Program-made: the position numbers and the translations under genes
NCBI RefSeq assembly: GCF_011493005.1
Contig: NZ_CP049157.1
Coordinates: 744,001 to 808,000 of the forward strand
Length of the DNA: 64,000 bases
Direction of reading: 5' to 3'
Source of the DNA: Caballeronia sp. SBC1
GTDB taxonomy: Bacteria; Pseudomonadota; Gammaproteobacteria; Burkholderiales; Burkholderiaceae
Shown here: piece by piece, positions 24,994 to 32,950 of the stretch
Position numbering within the stretch: position 1 is the stretch's first letter
Layout of the letters: each line of letters begins with the position of its first letter
The notes under the pieces: generated by a model
Told to the model about the DNA's origin: nothing
Seen by the model: the letters and a program-made list of their open reading frames with translations, nothing else
Databases searched by the model: none

Positions 24994-25171
24994 CTCTCAA
25001 GAGTTGGAGCCTCCACCAAATCCGGGGCGGTTCAAGTTCGAACAGCAACTGATTCTCAGCGCTGGCTTCCCTCCTAACCCGCACTGTCCTTTTGTATTCC
25101 AACGTATCTCCAGACAGAAAGAGATACACGCGCTTACACACAACTGACTTTCGAACACAAGCGGGATACAC

Positions 25172-25449
25172 TCACCTGCTCAAATACGCCCATCGCGAGC
25201 AGAACAGCGCGCCTCAAAAACTGGGCTTGCTTCGGATATCAGGTTGCTGCCGCACTATCGGTTGGGCGTGTTCTTCGTGCCGGGTCATTTTGTAACGACG
25301 GCCGCTCAATGGATCGAATTGATAACCGGTGGCTGATTGTCGGAGAGCCTGGGAGGTCACATTCGTGCAACTGCCATGACACGGCCCGGCGATTCCGGGC
25401 CAAGCTAATCGAAACTTTTCCCCTTGGGAATCAAATAGTCAGAACGCAA
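25172..25449. other. Intergenic upstream of DUF6130 gene
   Basis: No convincing gene. In-frame codons upstream of the DUF6130 start (from 25309) look non-coding. Promoter elements not clearly seen. Confidence 0.35.
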
Positions 25450-25923
25450 ATGAACATGCTGATCAAGACGCTTGCCGCCGTCGCGGCTGGTACCGTGCTC
25501 GCAACGACCGCCTTCGCCCAGAGCACAGGAAAGGTCGGCGTGGCCTCACCGTACGTCGCCATCGATAACGAGCCCCCACCCAAACTGATTGTGGATCCCA
25601 CCCCGCTTGCCGCAGGTCTGGCCCACGGCATCGTCTGGATCCAATATCGGGTGGAGAACGTGCATATCGTACCGGTGTTCGGGGCAGCCGCGCTCAACGT
25701 GTCTCCACGAATCGGGCATCTGCACGTACACATCGACGATCTGCCCTGGGGTTGGGTAGAAGCGAATGACGTCAATACAATCAGCGTGGCGGGTCTGCCG
25801 CCCGGTCAGCACAAAATGCTTGTCGAGTTGGTCGACGCTCAACACCACGTATTCGCTGGGTGTGCTGAGTGCAGGCAAACGGTGACGTTCACGGTCCCAG
25901 AGGGCACGCCTCACTCACACTGA
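25450..25923 (+). CDS. DUF6130-like exported protein
   Basis: 157 residues with a signal peptide (MNMLIKTLAAVAAGTVLATT, cleavage after AFAQ). The mature part has GHLHVHIDDLPWGWVEAND and LPPGQHKMLVELVDAQHHVF, a beta-sandwich pattern I associate with the DUF6130 family of periplasmic proteins of unknown function. The ATG at 25450 is chosen because the signal peptide begins there. Single gene downstream of the IS3 element. Confidence 0.75.
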   Translation: MNMLIKTLAAVAAGTVLATTAFAQSTGKVGVASPYVAIDNEPPPKLIVDPTPLAAGLAHGIVWIQYRVENVHIVPVFGAAALNVSPRIGHLHVHIDDLPWGWVEANDVNTISVAGLPPGQHKMLVELVDAQHHVFAGCAECRQTVTFTVPEGTPHSH

Positions 25924-26067
25924 AGGTGATGAGAAGAGCCTCAACGGTCGATGTTCATGTAACGCTGAACTGCGCACGTCAACGGTATAAAACTTTCGGC
26001 CAACAGGTTCATTGAACGTTGAACCGACGCTACCCATTAACAGTAGCCCAGTACGCTCTAGCGCTTT

Positions 26068-26406
26068 CTACTGAAGAGGGGGTGGATTCAAAAGCTTGCT
26101 CAACGGTTTCAGTGGGCCTATTGGGAGGAGCGAGAATGACATTAAGTGCGCCTTCCCCAATGGAAGTGCCTCAAGCATTTCATGGGCTTGATTTACGTCT
26201 GTAACGTTCAGGATGAACGCCACCCCGGCTCGGTCTTGCAGTGAATACCACTGGTCAATCTTGCCCTCGAGGTAGAGCTGCGCCGTCTCGCGAACTTCGG
26301 TCGAAAGAATGTGTTGGACAAGTTGCATGTCCGTGCCCGGCGGAAGGGTGCCAATCGCCAATATCTTCGTGGTTAGCGTGGTTGGCATCGGGGTGGTTTG
26401 CGACAT
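26068..26406 (-). CDS. Small muconolactone-isomerase-like/hypothetical protein
   Basis: 112 residues starting MSQTTPMPTTLTTKILAIGT; GGAG precedes the ATG at 26406. The body has KIDQWYSLQDRAGVAFILNV, DVNQAHEMLEALPLGKAHLM and a final LLPIGPLKPLSKLL, a ferredoxin-like alpha-beta pattern resembling muconolactone isomerase/YCII relatives. No catalytic residue can be assigned. Downstream-most gene of the minus-strand hydrolase cluster but separated from it by about 250 bp. Confidence 0.65.
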   Translation of the reverse strand: MSQTTPMPTTLTTKILAIGTLPPGTDMQLVQHILSTEVRETAQLYLEGKIDQWYSLQDRAGVAFILNVTDVNQAHEMLEALPLGKAHLMSFSLLPIGPLKPLSKLLNPPPLQ

Positions 26407-26651
26407 GGAAACTCCAGCAGAAGTGATCAGCACAGAGGCTGTTGTTTACGAAATTCGACAAGCAAAGTTACCGAAACGAGCTAGACTCGCGGTGCCAACG
26501 AAATACGCTGCTTAGGCAAGCAGCAGGTTTGTCGAGATGTAGATGTTTCCAGACATGTGTGGAACCCAGAAAAGGTCCGTGCCACTACCGGCACCTGACG
26601 GGTCAAATTCAAGAGACACGTGAAAAGGAGGCCGGAACCTCCTTAGACCCA

Positions 26652-28004
26652 TTACGTGCGCAGCGGTCTCAGACCCGCGCGCACCTCTTCCACAAACAAC
26701 ATCGGCTGCTCCCACGCCGCAAAATGGCCGCCTTTTTCGGGTCGGTTGTAGTAAATGAGGTTGTGATACGCCTGCTCCGACCAACTCCGCGGGGCCTGAT
26801 AATTCTCACCAGGAAAGGCACTCACGGCAGCCGGGACGGAGACGTCGGCGGCTGCATAAAAGTTGAAGTGAGATTCCCAATAGAAGCGAGCCGCGGAAAC
26901 CCCTGTATTCGTCAACCAGTAAAGCGTGATGTCGTCGAGAACGTCGTCTCGTGTCACGTCGCCCGCAGAGTGTCCGTTGATCGTGCGCCCGAACACGGCT
27001 GAGGTGAGTGCCGCTGCGGGCTGGCCGTAACCGTCCGGGTGATCCAGCATCCAGCTCGCCAATGCAACGGGTGAGTCCGCCAGTCCGTAGAGGGTTTGCG
27101 GACGTGTGCCCTGTTCCAATGCGTAGGCGCGGCGCTTGGACAGGGCGCTGAGTTGGTCGTACGCGAGTCTTTCGTCAGCCGACAGGCTAGCTGGCGCCGG
27201 ATCGCCGACTTGAAGTGCCTTTGCGATCGCTGGTGGAATCGTCGCGGGGAAGTTCACATGAATACCAATCAACTCCGGCGGGGCCTGCTTGGCCATCACG
27301 TTGGCCACAATGCCGCCGAGATCGCCGCCCTGCGCCGCGAATTTCGAATAACCCAGGCGCTTCATCATTACGACCCAGGCACGTGCGGTGCGTTCCGGAC
27401 CCCAGCCGACTTCTCTAGGCTTGCCCGAAAATCCATAACCCGGTAACGACGGAATCACCAGATGGAATGCATCCGATGCGCTCGCGCCATACGCGGTCGG
27501 ATTGACCAACGGATCGATGATCTTGAGTTGCTCGATGACGGAGCCGGGCCATCCGTGCGTGACCACGAGCGGCATCGCGTTGTCATGCTTAGAACGGACG
27601 TGGATGAAATGGATGTCCACGCCGTCGATCTCAGTCACGAAATTCGGCAGCGCGTTCAGTTTCGCCTCGACCTTGCGCCAGTCGTAATCGGTTGACCAAT
27701 GACGCGCGAGTTCCTGAATCATCGCGAGCGGCACGCCTTGCGAGTCATCGGTGACTACTTCCCGATCCGGCCACCTCGTCGCCTTGATGCGTCGCCGCAA
27801 GTCGGTCAGTTGCGACTCGGGCACATGGATACGAAGCGGACGAACAGCGGTCTTGTCGGCACCGGTCGACGAGGCAGCGTCAGTGATGGTTTGATTCGTC
27901 TGCGCGAACGCGAGCTGACTCAAGGAGCCGGCAGCAACGGCTGCCGCTGCCACACCAACAAAGCGACGGCGCGATGGTGATTGGGGGGAGGTGTTGTCTG
28001 ACAT
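26652..28004 (-). CDS. Epoxide hydrolase family protein, Tat-exported
   Basis: 450 residues. N-terminus has a twin-arginine signal: SPSRRRFVGVAAAAVAAGSL. The EHN epoxide hydrolase N-terminal domain follows (LRIHVPESQLTDLRRRIKAT RWPDRE region), then alpha/beta hydrolase motifs PLVVTHGWPGSVIEQLKI (oxyanion HGWPGS) and KFAAQGGDLGGIVANVMAK with the nucleophile Asp. Two Tyr and a C-terminal GGHFAAWEQP His complete a normal active site. It probably opens an epoxide in the periplasm, although some family members have other substrates. Confidence 0.9.
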   Translation of the reverse strand: MSDNTSPQSPSRRRFVGVAAAAVAAGSLSQLAFAQTNQTITDAASSTGADKTAVRPLRIHVPESQLTDLRRRIKATRWPDREVVTDDSQGVPLAMIQELARHWSTDYDWRKVEAKLNALPNFVTEIDGVDIHFIHVRSKHDNAMPLVVTHGWPGSVIEQLKIIDPLVNPTAYGASASDAFHLVIPSLPGYGFSGKPREVGWGPERTARAWVVMMKRLGYSKFAAQGGDLGGIVANVMAKQAPPELIGIHVNFPATIPPAIAKALQVGDPAPASLSADERLAYDQLSALSKRRAYALEQGTRPQTLYGLADSPVALASWMLDHPDGYGQPAAALTSAVFGRTINGHSAGDVTRDDVLDDITLYWLTNTGVSAARFYWESHFNFYAAADVSVPAAVSAFPGENYQAPRSWSEQAYHNLIYYNRPEKGGHFAAWEQPMLFVEEVRAGLRPLRT

Positions 28005-28103
28005 AAGTTTCCGGTTGGCGATGGGCCAGGTCCTCGGTTAGTAGCAGCGTGACCTCACGCGCTTACGATTGCGATAAGCCGGCGTCTGCAGAAGACGAAG
28101 GCA

Positions 28104-29039
28104 TCAAATGGTCGTTTCACCGCGAGTGAACTCAGCGGCGTGGAGCGTCACGAATTCGTGCATGTTCGTCGGTGCCTTACCGGTGAGCTCGAACAGATCG
28201 TCCGTCATGCGGTCGTATCTTCCCTGCGTGTGAAGTTCAGCCATCACGGCGAGGTGATCGACGAGATGCGTTGGCACGCCCACTTCCCGGAGCGTGTTGG
28301 TCCACGCAGAAAGCGGCACGTCGCGGTAATGGATCGTCCGGCCGAGTGCGTCGGAAAAAGCACGCGCATAGTGCTCAAGATCAGCGGACTCGGGCCCCGT
28401 CAGGTTATAGACATGGCCGATGTGCGGCGCCGGATCGTCGAGGATGACGGATACGGCACGCGCCACGTCGACAGCAGAGATCGGCGAAGTGCGGCTGCTG
28501 CCTAGCGGCAACACCAGTTCATCGCGATCACGCACGCCTGCGTCGGCGAGACGCAGAAAGAAGCCTTCGAGAAAGACCGTGGGCCGCACCGTGACGACAG
28601 GCAGCCCTGACCATGCCAGGACCTGCTCGGCAAGCCAGTGCAGCTTGTGCTGAGGGCTGCCGGTGGTCTCCGTGATGCTCATTTCCGTGACCGTCATCTG
28701 CGACATGTTCACGAGGCCTTCGACGCCATGGTGACGCGCCACTGCAGCGACGTTGACCGTGGCTTCCAGGTAATTCGCCGAGATCGACATGCCGAAATAA
28801 ACGCCCGAGCACCCTTCTATCGCACGATGCATCGAAGCGAGATCAGTCAGGTCGCCCAGCACGACCTCGGCGCCGAGCCGACGCAATTCTTCCGCGCGTT
28901 TATCCTCACGGCGAACCAGAGCGCGCACCTTATGCCCCTTGGCGAGGAGCATTTCGGTGACGTTGCGGCCGATGCCACCAATCGCGCCGGCGGCTCCCGT
29001 GACCAGAATCGGCCGATCCTGTGTAGTTTGAATCTTCAT
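28104..29039 (-). CDS. NmrA/SDR-a type NAD(P)-binding protein
   Basis: 311 residues. Rossmann motif PILVTGAAGAIGGIGRNVTE, KGHKVRALVRREDKRAEELR and LGAEVVLGDLTDLASMHRAI place it with NmrA-like atypical SDRs (quinone or redox-sensing reductases). The Tyr-Lys pair is absent, as usual for that group. Start at 29039 follows GAGGTTAAAGAT; the frame extends to 29087 without a better RBS. It lies between two epoxide-hydrolase-like genes on the same strand. Confidence 0.85.
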   Translation of the reverse strand: MKIQTTQDRPILVTGAAGAIGGIGRNVTEMLLAKGHKVRALVRREDKRAEELRRLGAEVVLGDLTDLASMHRAIEGCSGVYFGMSISANYLEATVNVAAVARHHGVEGLVNMSQMTVTEMSITETTGSPQHKLHWLAEQVLAWSGLPVVTVRPTVFLEGFFLRLADAGVRDRDELVLPLGSSRTSPISAVDVARAVSVILDDPAPHIGHVYNLTGPESADLEHYARAFSDALGRTIHYRDVPLSAWTNTLREVGVPTHLVDHLAVMAELHTQGRYDRMTDDLFELTGKAPTNMHEFVTLHAAEFTRGETTI

Positions 29040-29125
29040 ATCTTTAACCTCTTCGATAAGTACCCATGCATTTATGCATATGCACACTTAAGGACGAAAT
29101 GAATCCCGACGGAGTGGCTGTCGGA

Positions 29126-30190
29126 TCAGAGTTTCAGTGCCGGTTGATGATCGTCTTGCAGGAAATCAATCATCGTTCTGGCCACGAGTTCCGACTGCTC
29201 TTCCTGAATGAAGTGGCCGCTGTTCTCCACCTTCACCGCGGTCAGATTCGCCGCTTTCTGCGCGACGACCTTCTTCATCCATCCGTACGCCGGGCCACCT
29301 AATGCAAGGACGGGCATCTGCAGCGTGCCGTACCCCTTGTTGTCGATCACATCCTGGGGGAAGGCCTGATACCACGCGTTGCTTGCACGAATCGCGTCGG
29401 CCGTGTTGTACGCCCGCTCGTACACGGCGCGGTCGCGCGCGTCTACTGTGCTCGCGTCCTCTAAAAAGTAGTTGAAGATCCAGTCCTGTTCCACCCGAAT
29501 GTGACCGGCCAGAAGCTTCTCCGGCAGCCCCTGCACCTGATTGAACGCGAACCACCACAGGTGAGGACGCGCCGCGCCCAGCTTGTCGCTGAAGGCGCCT
29601 TGCGCCGGTAGCAGCGGAAACGACATCAGGCTGTCGTCCGGGTGTGGCAACTCCATCATCACAAGTTTGTCGGTGGCCTGCGGATAGTTCTCGCCATATG
29701 CGAACGCCACAGCCGAACCGATGTCATGTCCGGCAACACTGGCCTTGTCATAGCCCAATGATTTGACCAGTTCGTAGACGTCTCTGGCCATGGTCTTCTT
29801 GTCGTAACCATCGGCGGGTCTCGACGATGAACCCATGCCACGCAGGTCCACGGCGATGACGGTGTGCTGCTCGGCCAGCGCCGGCATGATCTTGTGGAAC
29901 GTCCACCAGGTCTCGGGCCAGCCCGGCAGCAGAACCAATGGTTCGCCTTTGCCGCCCACGACGTAATGCAGCCGTACGCCATCCACCTCGGCGTAGCCGT
30001 TCCTGAATCCGGGCAACGACTTCACCAGCGCCGGATCGGATACGTTGGTGTTCTTCCCGGCGGTCGCCTTATGCACGATCGTCGCATCAGTGCCGACGTC
30101 GGACAGTGGCTGCGCGTAACTGGGCGCAAGGGGCAACATCAGCGCTGCCAACGCTGCGCTGGCAGTGACAATTCTCGATATGACTTTCAA
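29126..30190 (-). CDS. Exported alpha/beta hydrolase (epoxide hydrolase/haloalkane dehalogenase-like)
   Basis: 354 residues. Signal peptide IVTASAALAALMLPLAPSYA. Mature motifs: EPLVLLPGWPETWWTFHKIM (oxyanion hole), DLRGMGSSSRP, and KASVAGHDIGSAVAFAYGEN with the nucleophile Asp in GHDIG, plus C-terminal VENSGHFIQEEQ His. This set fits epoxide hydrolase/dehalogenase relatives. Start appears to be TTG at 30190 with GGGAGA upstream; no ATG sits at a comparable position. 86 bp separate it from the NmrA-like gene downstream. Confidence 0.88.
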   Translation of the reverse strand: MKVISRIVTASAALAALMLPLAPSYAQPLSDVGTDATIVHKATAGKNTNVSDPALVKSLPGFRNGYAEVDGVRLHYVVGGKGEPLVLLPGWPETWWTFHKIMPALAEQHTVIAVDLRGMGSSSRPADGYDKKTMARDVYELVKSLGYDKASVAGHDIGSAVAFAYGENYPQATDKLVMMELPHPDDSLMSFPLLPAQGAFSDKLGAARPHLWWFAFNQVQGLPEKLLAGHIRVEQDWIFNYFLEDASTVDARDRAVYERAYNTADAIRASNAWYQAFPQDVIDNKGYGTLQMPVLALGGPAYGWMKKVVAQKAANLTAVKVENSGHFIQEEQSELVARTMIDFLQDDHQPALKL

Positions 30191-30256
30191 AGTATGTCTC
30201 CCTACATTTAGAGAGTTAGTTAAAAGAAGGCATGTGCCGCGGTCGATTCGACATGC

Positions 30257-31249
30257 TCAGGCAGCCGTGATGCTCACATCGTCCGAGCCTTGTTCTGCGA
30301 TCGATTTGCCGTGGAGGCCGCGTTCGTGAATGTGCGCAGTCGGGGTACGGTCGATCATCAGACTCAGCAGTTCCGGCCGGTTGTAGTGACCGGCCGAGTC
30401 CATCAACAGCTTGCGTCGGTCGATCATCGTGAAGTCGAGATCGGCAATGACCTCGCCCTCGCCCGAGCGGAGAGGTTCGCCGATCAGCATGCCCTCGGGC
30501 GTCACAATGGTGGTGAAGCAACCACCCGAGATCGGACCAACTTCGCAGCCGGTGTCCTTCATGATTTGCGCCTGCTGATCGGCATCCAGCCACGCCGTCG
30601 CGTTGACGACAAAACAGCCGGACTCCAGTGCGTGCTGACGGATATTGATTTCCATCCTTTGCGCAAATCCCTCGCCGAAAGCGGAACCCGGATACATCGC
30701 CGAATGGATCTGCTCGCCGTCGGCCATCATCGCGTAGCGCGCCAGCGGATTGTTGTGCTCAAAGCATGCCAACTGACCAATGCGCCCGACCTTGCTATCG
30801 ACGGCGCGCAGACCCGACCCGTCGCCCTGCCCCCAGATCATCCGCTCGAAATGCGTAGGGGTAATCTTGCGCCGGCGCTGGATCAAGGTGCCATCGGCAT
30901 CGAAGAGCAGCTGAGTGTTGTAGATGGTTCCGCCATCACGCTCGTTGACGCCGATCGACACCACCATGCCTGCCTTGCGGGCCGCCTCGCCAATTGCGTC
31001 TGTCGCGGGAGAGGGCACCGTCACGGACTGCTCGAGCAGCCTCAGATGCTCTTTTCCAGACAAAAGCTGAATGCCCGTCTGGACCGCTGCAAAGTACGGG
31101 TAATAAGGCACCACAGTTTCCGGAAACGTAGCGAACTGCACGCCCTGCTGGCCGAGTTCGTGGATCTTCTGCACGACCTTTGCGACGGTGGCCTCACGGC
31201 TGTAAAGCACCGGGCTGATCTGGACTGCTGCGGCTTTGACGACTTTCAT
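30257..31249 (-). CDS. Nitrilase/carbon-nitrogen hydrolase
   Basis: 330 residues. Catalytic triad: Glu in VQFATFPETVVPYYPYF, Lys in RRRKITPTHFERMIWGQGDG, Cys in IGQLACFEHNNPLARYAMM. The CFEH context differs from the more common CWEH/CWEN. Start MKVVKAAAVQISPVLY follows AAGGAG. Nitrilases convert nitriles to acids and ammonia; the length and MYPGSAFGEGFAQ segment fit true nitrilases rather than amidases. Clustered with epoxide hydrolases and a MarR gene just upstream, suggesting use of xenobiotic or plant nitriles. Confidence 0.9.
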   Translation of the reverse strand: MKVVKAAAVQISPVLYSREATVAKVVQKIHELGQQGVQFATFPETVVPYYPYFAAVQTGIQLLSGKEHLRLLEQSVTVPSPATDAIGEAARKAGMVVSIGVNERDGGTIYNTQLLFDADGTLIQRRRKITPTHFERMIWGQGDGSGLRAVDSKVGRIGQLACFEHNNPLARYAMMADGEQIHSAMYPGSAFGEGFAQRMEINIRQHALESGCFVVNATAWLDADQQAQIMKDTGCEVGPISGGCFTTIVTPEGMLIGEPLRSGEGEVIADLDFTMIDRRKLLMDSAGHYNRPELLSLMIDRTPTAHIHERGLHGKSIAEQGSDDVSITAA

Positions 31250-31327
31250 TGCAAACTCCTTGATTCATAAGAACGGGCACAGAGCGCCCTTGCGATATTG
31301 CATATGCAACATTGACGATTAGAAAAA

Positions 31328-31792
31328 TTAGCGCATGCGCTGCGGTAACTTGCCCGCGATGCCCATGAGCGCGTTAGCCCCGCCCTCTCCGACAAGCAAT
31401 CTGGCTCTTGCCTGCGCAGTCGACCACGCAGACGCAGCGTTGCCGAGCAATGTTTTGCCTTGTCCTGTCAGCGCAAGGGGCCGACTGCGGCCATTGCTTT
31501 CAGGGGCACCTTCGAAAACCCACTCCCGAGAGATGAGGGGCTGCAAATTCCTTGTCAGCGTCGACCGATCGTGATGATTCTTGCGCCCCAGATCCGCGCG
31601 GCTAATGGGTCCAAGCGCAACAATGAGGACAAGCAGGCTGAATTGAGAGGCGTTAATGCCGAACGGCCGTAGCGCCTCGTCGTAGATCGCAGTCAAAACT
31701 CTGGAGATCTGCCGCGTGCACGTCAGCAGACAGTTCTGCGCAATCTCACCGCTGACGTCATGACCTGCTTTGTTTTGAATATCTAAAGACAT
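31328..31792 (-). CDS. MarR family transcriptional regulator
   Basis: 154 residues. Winged-helix pattern: RPFGINASQFSLLVLIVAL, GPISRADLGRKNHHDRSTLT (recognition helix), RNLQPLISREWVF, SRPLALTGQGKTLLGNA wing. It lies 7 bp after the SnoaL-like gene and 78 bp before the nitrilase gene, so it is inside the cluster and likely senses its substrate. MarR proteins usually repress until a phenolic or other ligand binds. Confidence 0.88.
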   Translation of the reverse strand: MSLDIQNKAGHDVSGEIAQNCLLTCTRQISRVLTAIYDEALRPFGINASQFSLLVLIVALGPISRADLGRKNHHDRSTLTRNLQPLISREWVFEGAPESNGRSRPLALTGQGKTLLGNAASAWSTAQARARLLVGEGGANALMGIAGKLPQRMR

Positions 31793-31799
31793 GATCGGC

Positions 31800-32222
31800 T
31801 TATGTTTCGGTGTCGGCTTCCGGCCCTGCCAGATAGAGGTCGCGGAACCGTTCATCGACCCGCTCCCGCATCAGTTTTGAAAACAGAATCGCCGCATTCA
31901 TCGGACGATGGTTGATCACCACAGAATCAGCTTCACCCTGTTCATTTATGTGCGCCACGAGCAGAGTCTCGATCGGCACGCCCTGAATTTGCGAACGGTA
32001 GGACTCCAGGTAGAGTCCGTTGCCGATCTCGCCCTTGTAGCTGTGATGCTGGAACTCGTAGAGCGCGACAGCGTGCCTGATCACCGCCAGGATGTCCGCT
32101 CGCCCTTCCACCGGACGCTTCAGGACAGTCGCCTCAAGCGTCGCATTTTCGGCCAGCTTTGCCAGCCAGAACGGCAGGCCGCCGGCAGGCTCAAGAACTG
32201 GCGCGGTATCGTTGAATCTCAT
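31800..32222 (-). CDS. SnoaL-like/NTF2-fold protein
   Basis: 140 residues from the ATG at 32222, chosen because GGTGGAGAAG precedes it; the frame reaches 32339 but that part is unlikely coding. Pattern: LPFWLAKLAENATLEATVLK, IRHAVALYEFQHHSYKGEIG, VVINHRPMNAAILFSKLMRE. This looks like the cone-shaped NTF2/SnoaL fold that binds small hydrophobic molecules or acts as isomerase. Middle gene between a tautomerase-like gene and MarR. Exact role unknown. Confidence 0.65.
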   Translation of the reverse strand: MRFNDTAPVLEPAGGLPFWLAKLAENATLEATVLKRPVEGRADILAVIRHAVALYEFQHHSYKGEIGNGLYLESYRSQIQGVPIETLLVAHINEQGEADSVVINHRPMNAAILFSKLMRERVDERFRDLYLAGPEADTET

Positions 32223-32307
32223 ATCGGCTTCTCCACCGGTAGTATCGAAATAGTTAGCGAGCGCGACACCCTCTGCCGTCTCGCTGAACAGAACGCGAGA
32301 GACGCTG

Positions 32308-32841
32308 CTAGGACATGGAAGTCGCAACGCTAGCGGCATCGACTGCGGCTACCAGCGTGATGCGCGCCTTTTCCCGTCGTCTGCGGGCGAGTCGATCCTC
32401 GCCGACGCTTCGTTCGGACTCACCGGCCAGAATTGCGTGAATGTCGGAGAGCGTCCAGATGGCACCGCGACTGCCCCAGGTGCCGTCCGGAATCTCCGTC
32501 GGAAAAACCCAGACGCGCGGCGAGACCTCGTCGAACGGTCGGTTCTCGGCGCGGGCCACCGCTTCCGTCACCGCTTTAACCAACGCGTTGCGTGACTCGG
32601 CCGTGTATTGCCCCTCTGGCGCCGACGGAATGATCCGGTAGCGCGCCGCCTTCGAACGTTCTCCTGCGACGAATACTGCGGCCGGCCGATGGAGATGAAG
32701 CACCGTCACGCTTTGCGCAATCGGATTAGCCGCGTCATAGCCTTCCGCCTTGATCAGGATGTCGGTCAGTTCTTTAACCAGACGTGCTTCCGCTTCAGGC
32801 GTCAAGGCGTCGTCCGGCCACAGTGCGTCGATCATTGGCAT
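32308..32841 (-). CDS. Tautomerase superfamily-like protein
   Basis: 177 residues beginning MPMIDALWPDDALTPEAEAR with Pro-1 available after Met removal, as in 4-oxalocrotonate tautomerase-type enzymes. EARLVKELTDILIKAEGYD follows, and a second beta-alpha-beta unit starts near RYRIIPSAPEGQYTAESRNA and ends at PRVWVFPTEIPDGTWGSRGA, so it appears to be a two-unit tautomerase with a basic tail. First gene of the minus-strand cluster and divergent from the AraC-type regulator at 32951. Confidence 0.7.
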   Translation of the reverse strand: MPMIDALWPDDALTPEAEARLVKELTDILIKAEGYDAANPIAQSVTVLHLHRPAAVFVAGERSKAARYRIIPSAPEGQYTAESRNALVKAVTEAVARAENRPFDEVSPRVWVFPTEIPDGTWGSRGAIWTLSDIHAILAGESERSVGEDRLARRRREKARITLVAAVDAASVATSMS

Positions 32842-32950
32842 GATGTCGTTCCCTCTTCAGGTGTTTCGATGGGGCGATAATCGGCCTTTACGGACACACC
32901 TGGAAGTGGCAGCATTGCCATTATTCGAGGAATATCAGACACATGCGCAA

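Larger units (their letters stand above)
23493..24995 (-). mobile_element. IS110-family element nested in IS3
   Basis: Ends deduced by rebuilding the interrupted IS3: left flank GGCTCCATTCT (to 23492) and right flank CTCTCAAGAG (from 24994) fuse through a shared CT core to give a normal IS3 end. Element size is then 1503 bp, with 12 bp after the transposase stop and about 265 bp of non-coding leader before its start. A long leader and very short right end is the layout of IS110-group elements. Ends are inferred by two-copy logic, not from an empty site. Confidence 0.7.
22216..25034 (-). mobile_element. IS3-family element interrupted by an IS110-family element
   Basis: Terminal inverted repeats: TGAACCGCCCCGG begins at 22216 and its complement ends at 25034; the outer 29 bases match at 24 positions. 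A 3-bp target duplication AGT flanks both ends (22213-22215 and 25035-25037), the size expected for IS3. Subtracting the nested 1503-bp IS110 insertion leaves about 1316 bp, a normal IS3 length with orfA and orfB. Confidence 0.85.
22140..25171 (-). pseudogene. Small unknown ORF split by the IS3 element
   Basis: Removing the IS3 element and one AGT copy joins the frame to the right of the element (25035-25171, ending AENQLLFEL) to a frame on its left (22140-22215, beginning MLRLPVMDKTMTVLDDAGG, stop at 22140-22142) with no stop between. The restored product would be about 70 residues, starting GTG at 25171 or further in. No family recognised. The left part is only about 25 codons, so chance continuity is possible. 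Confidence 0.35.
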
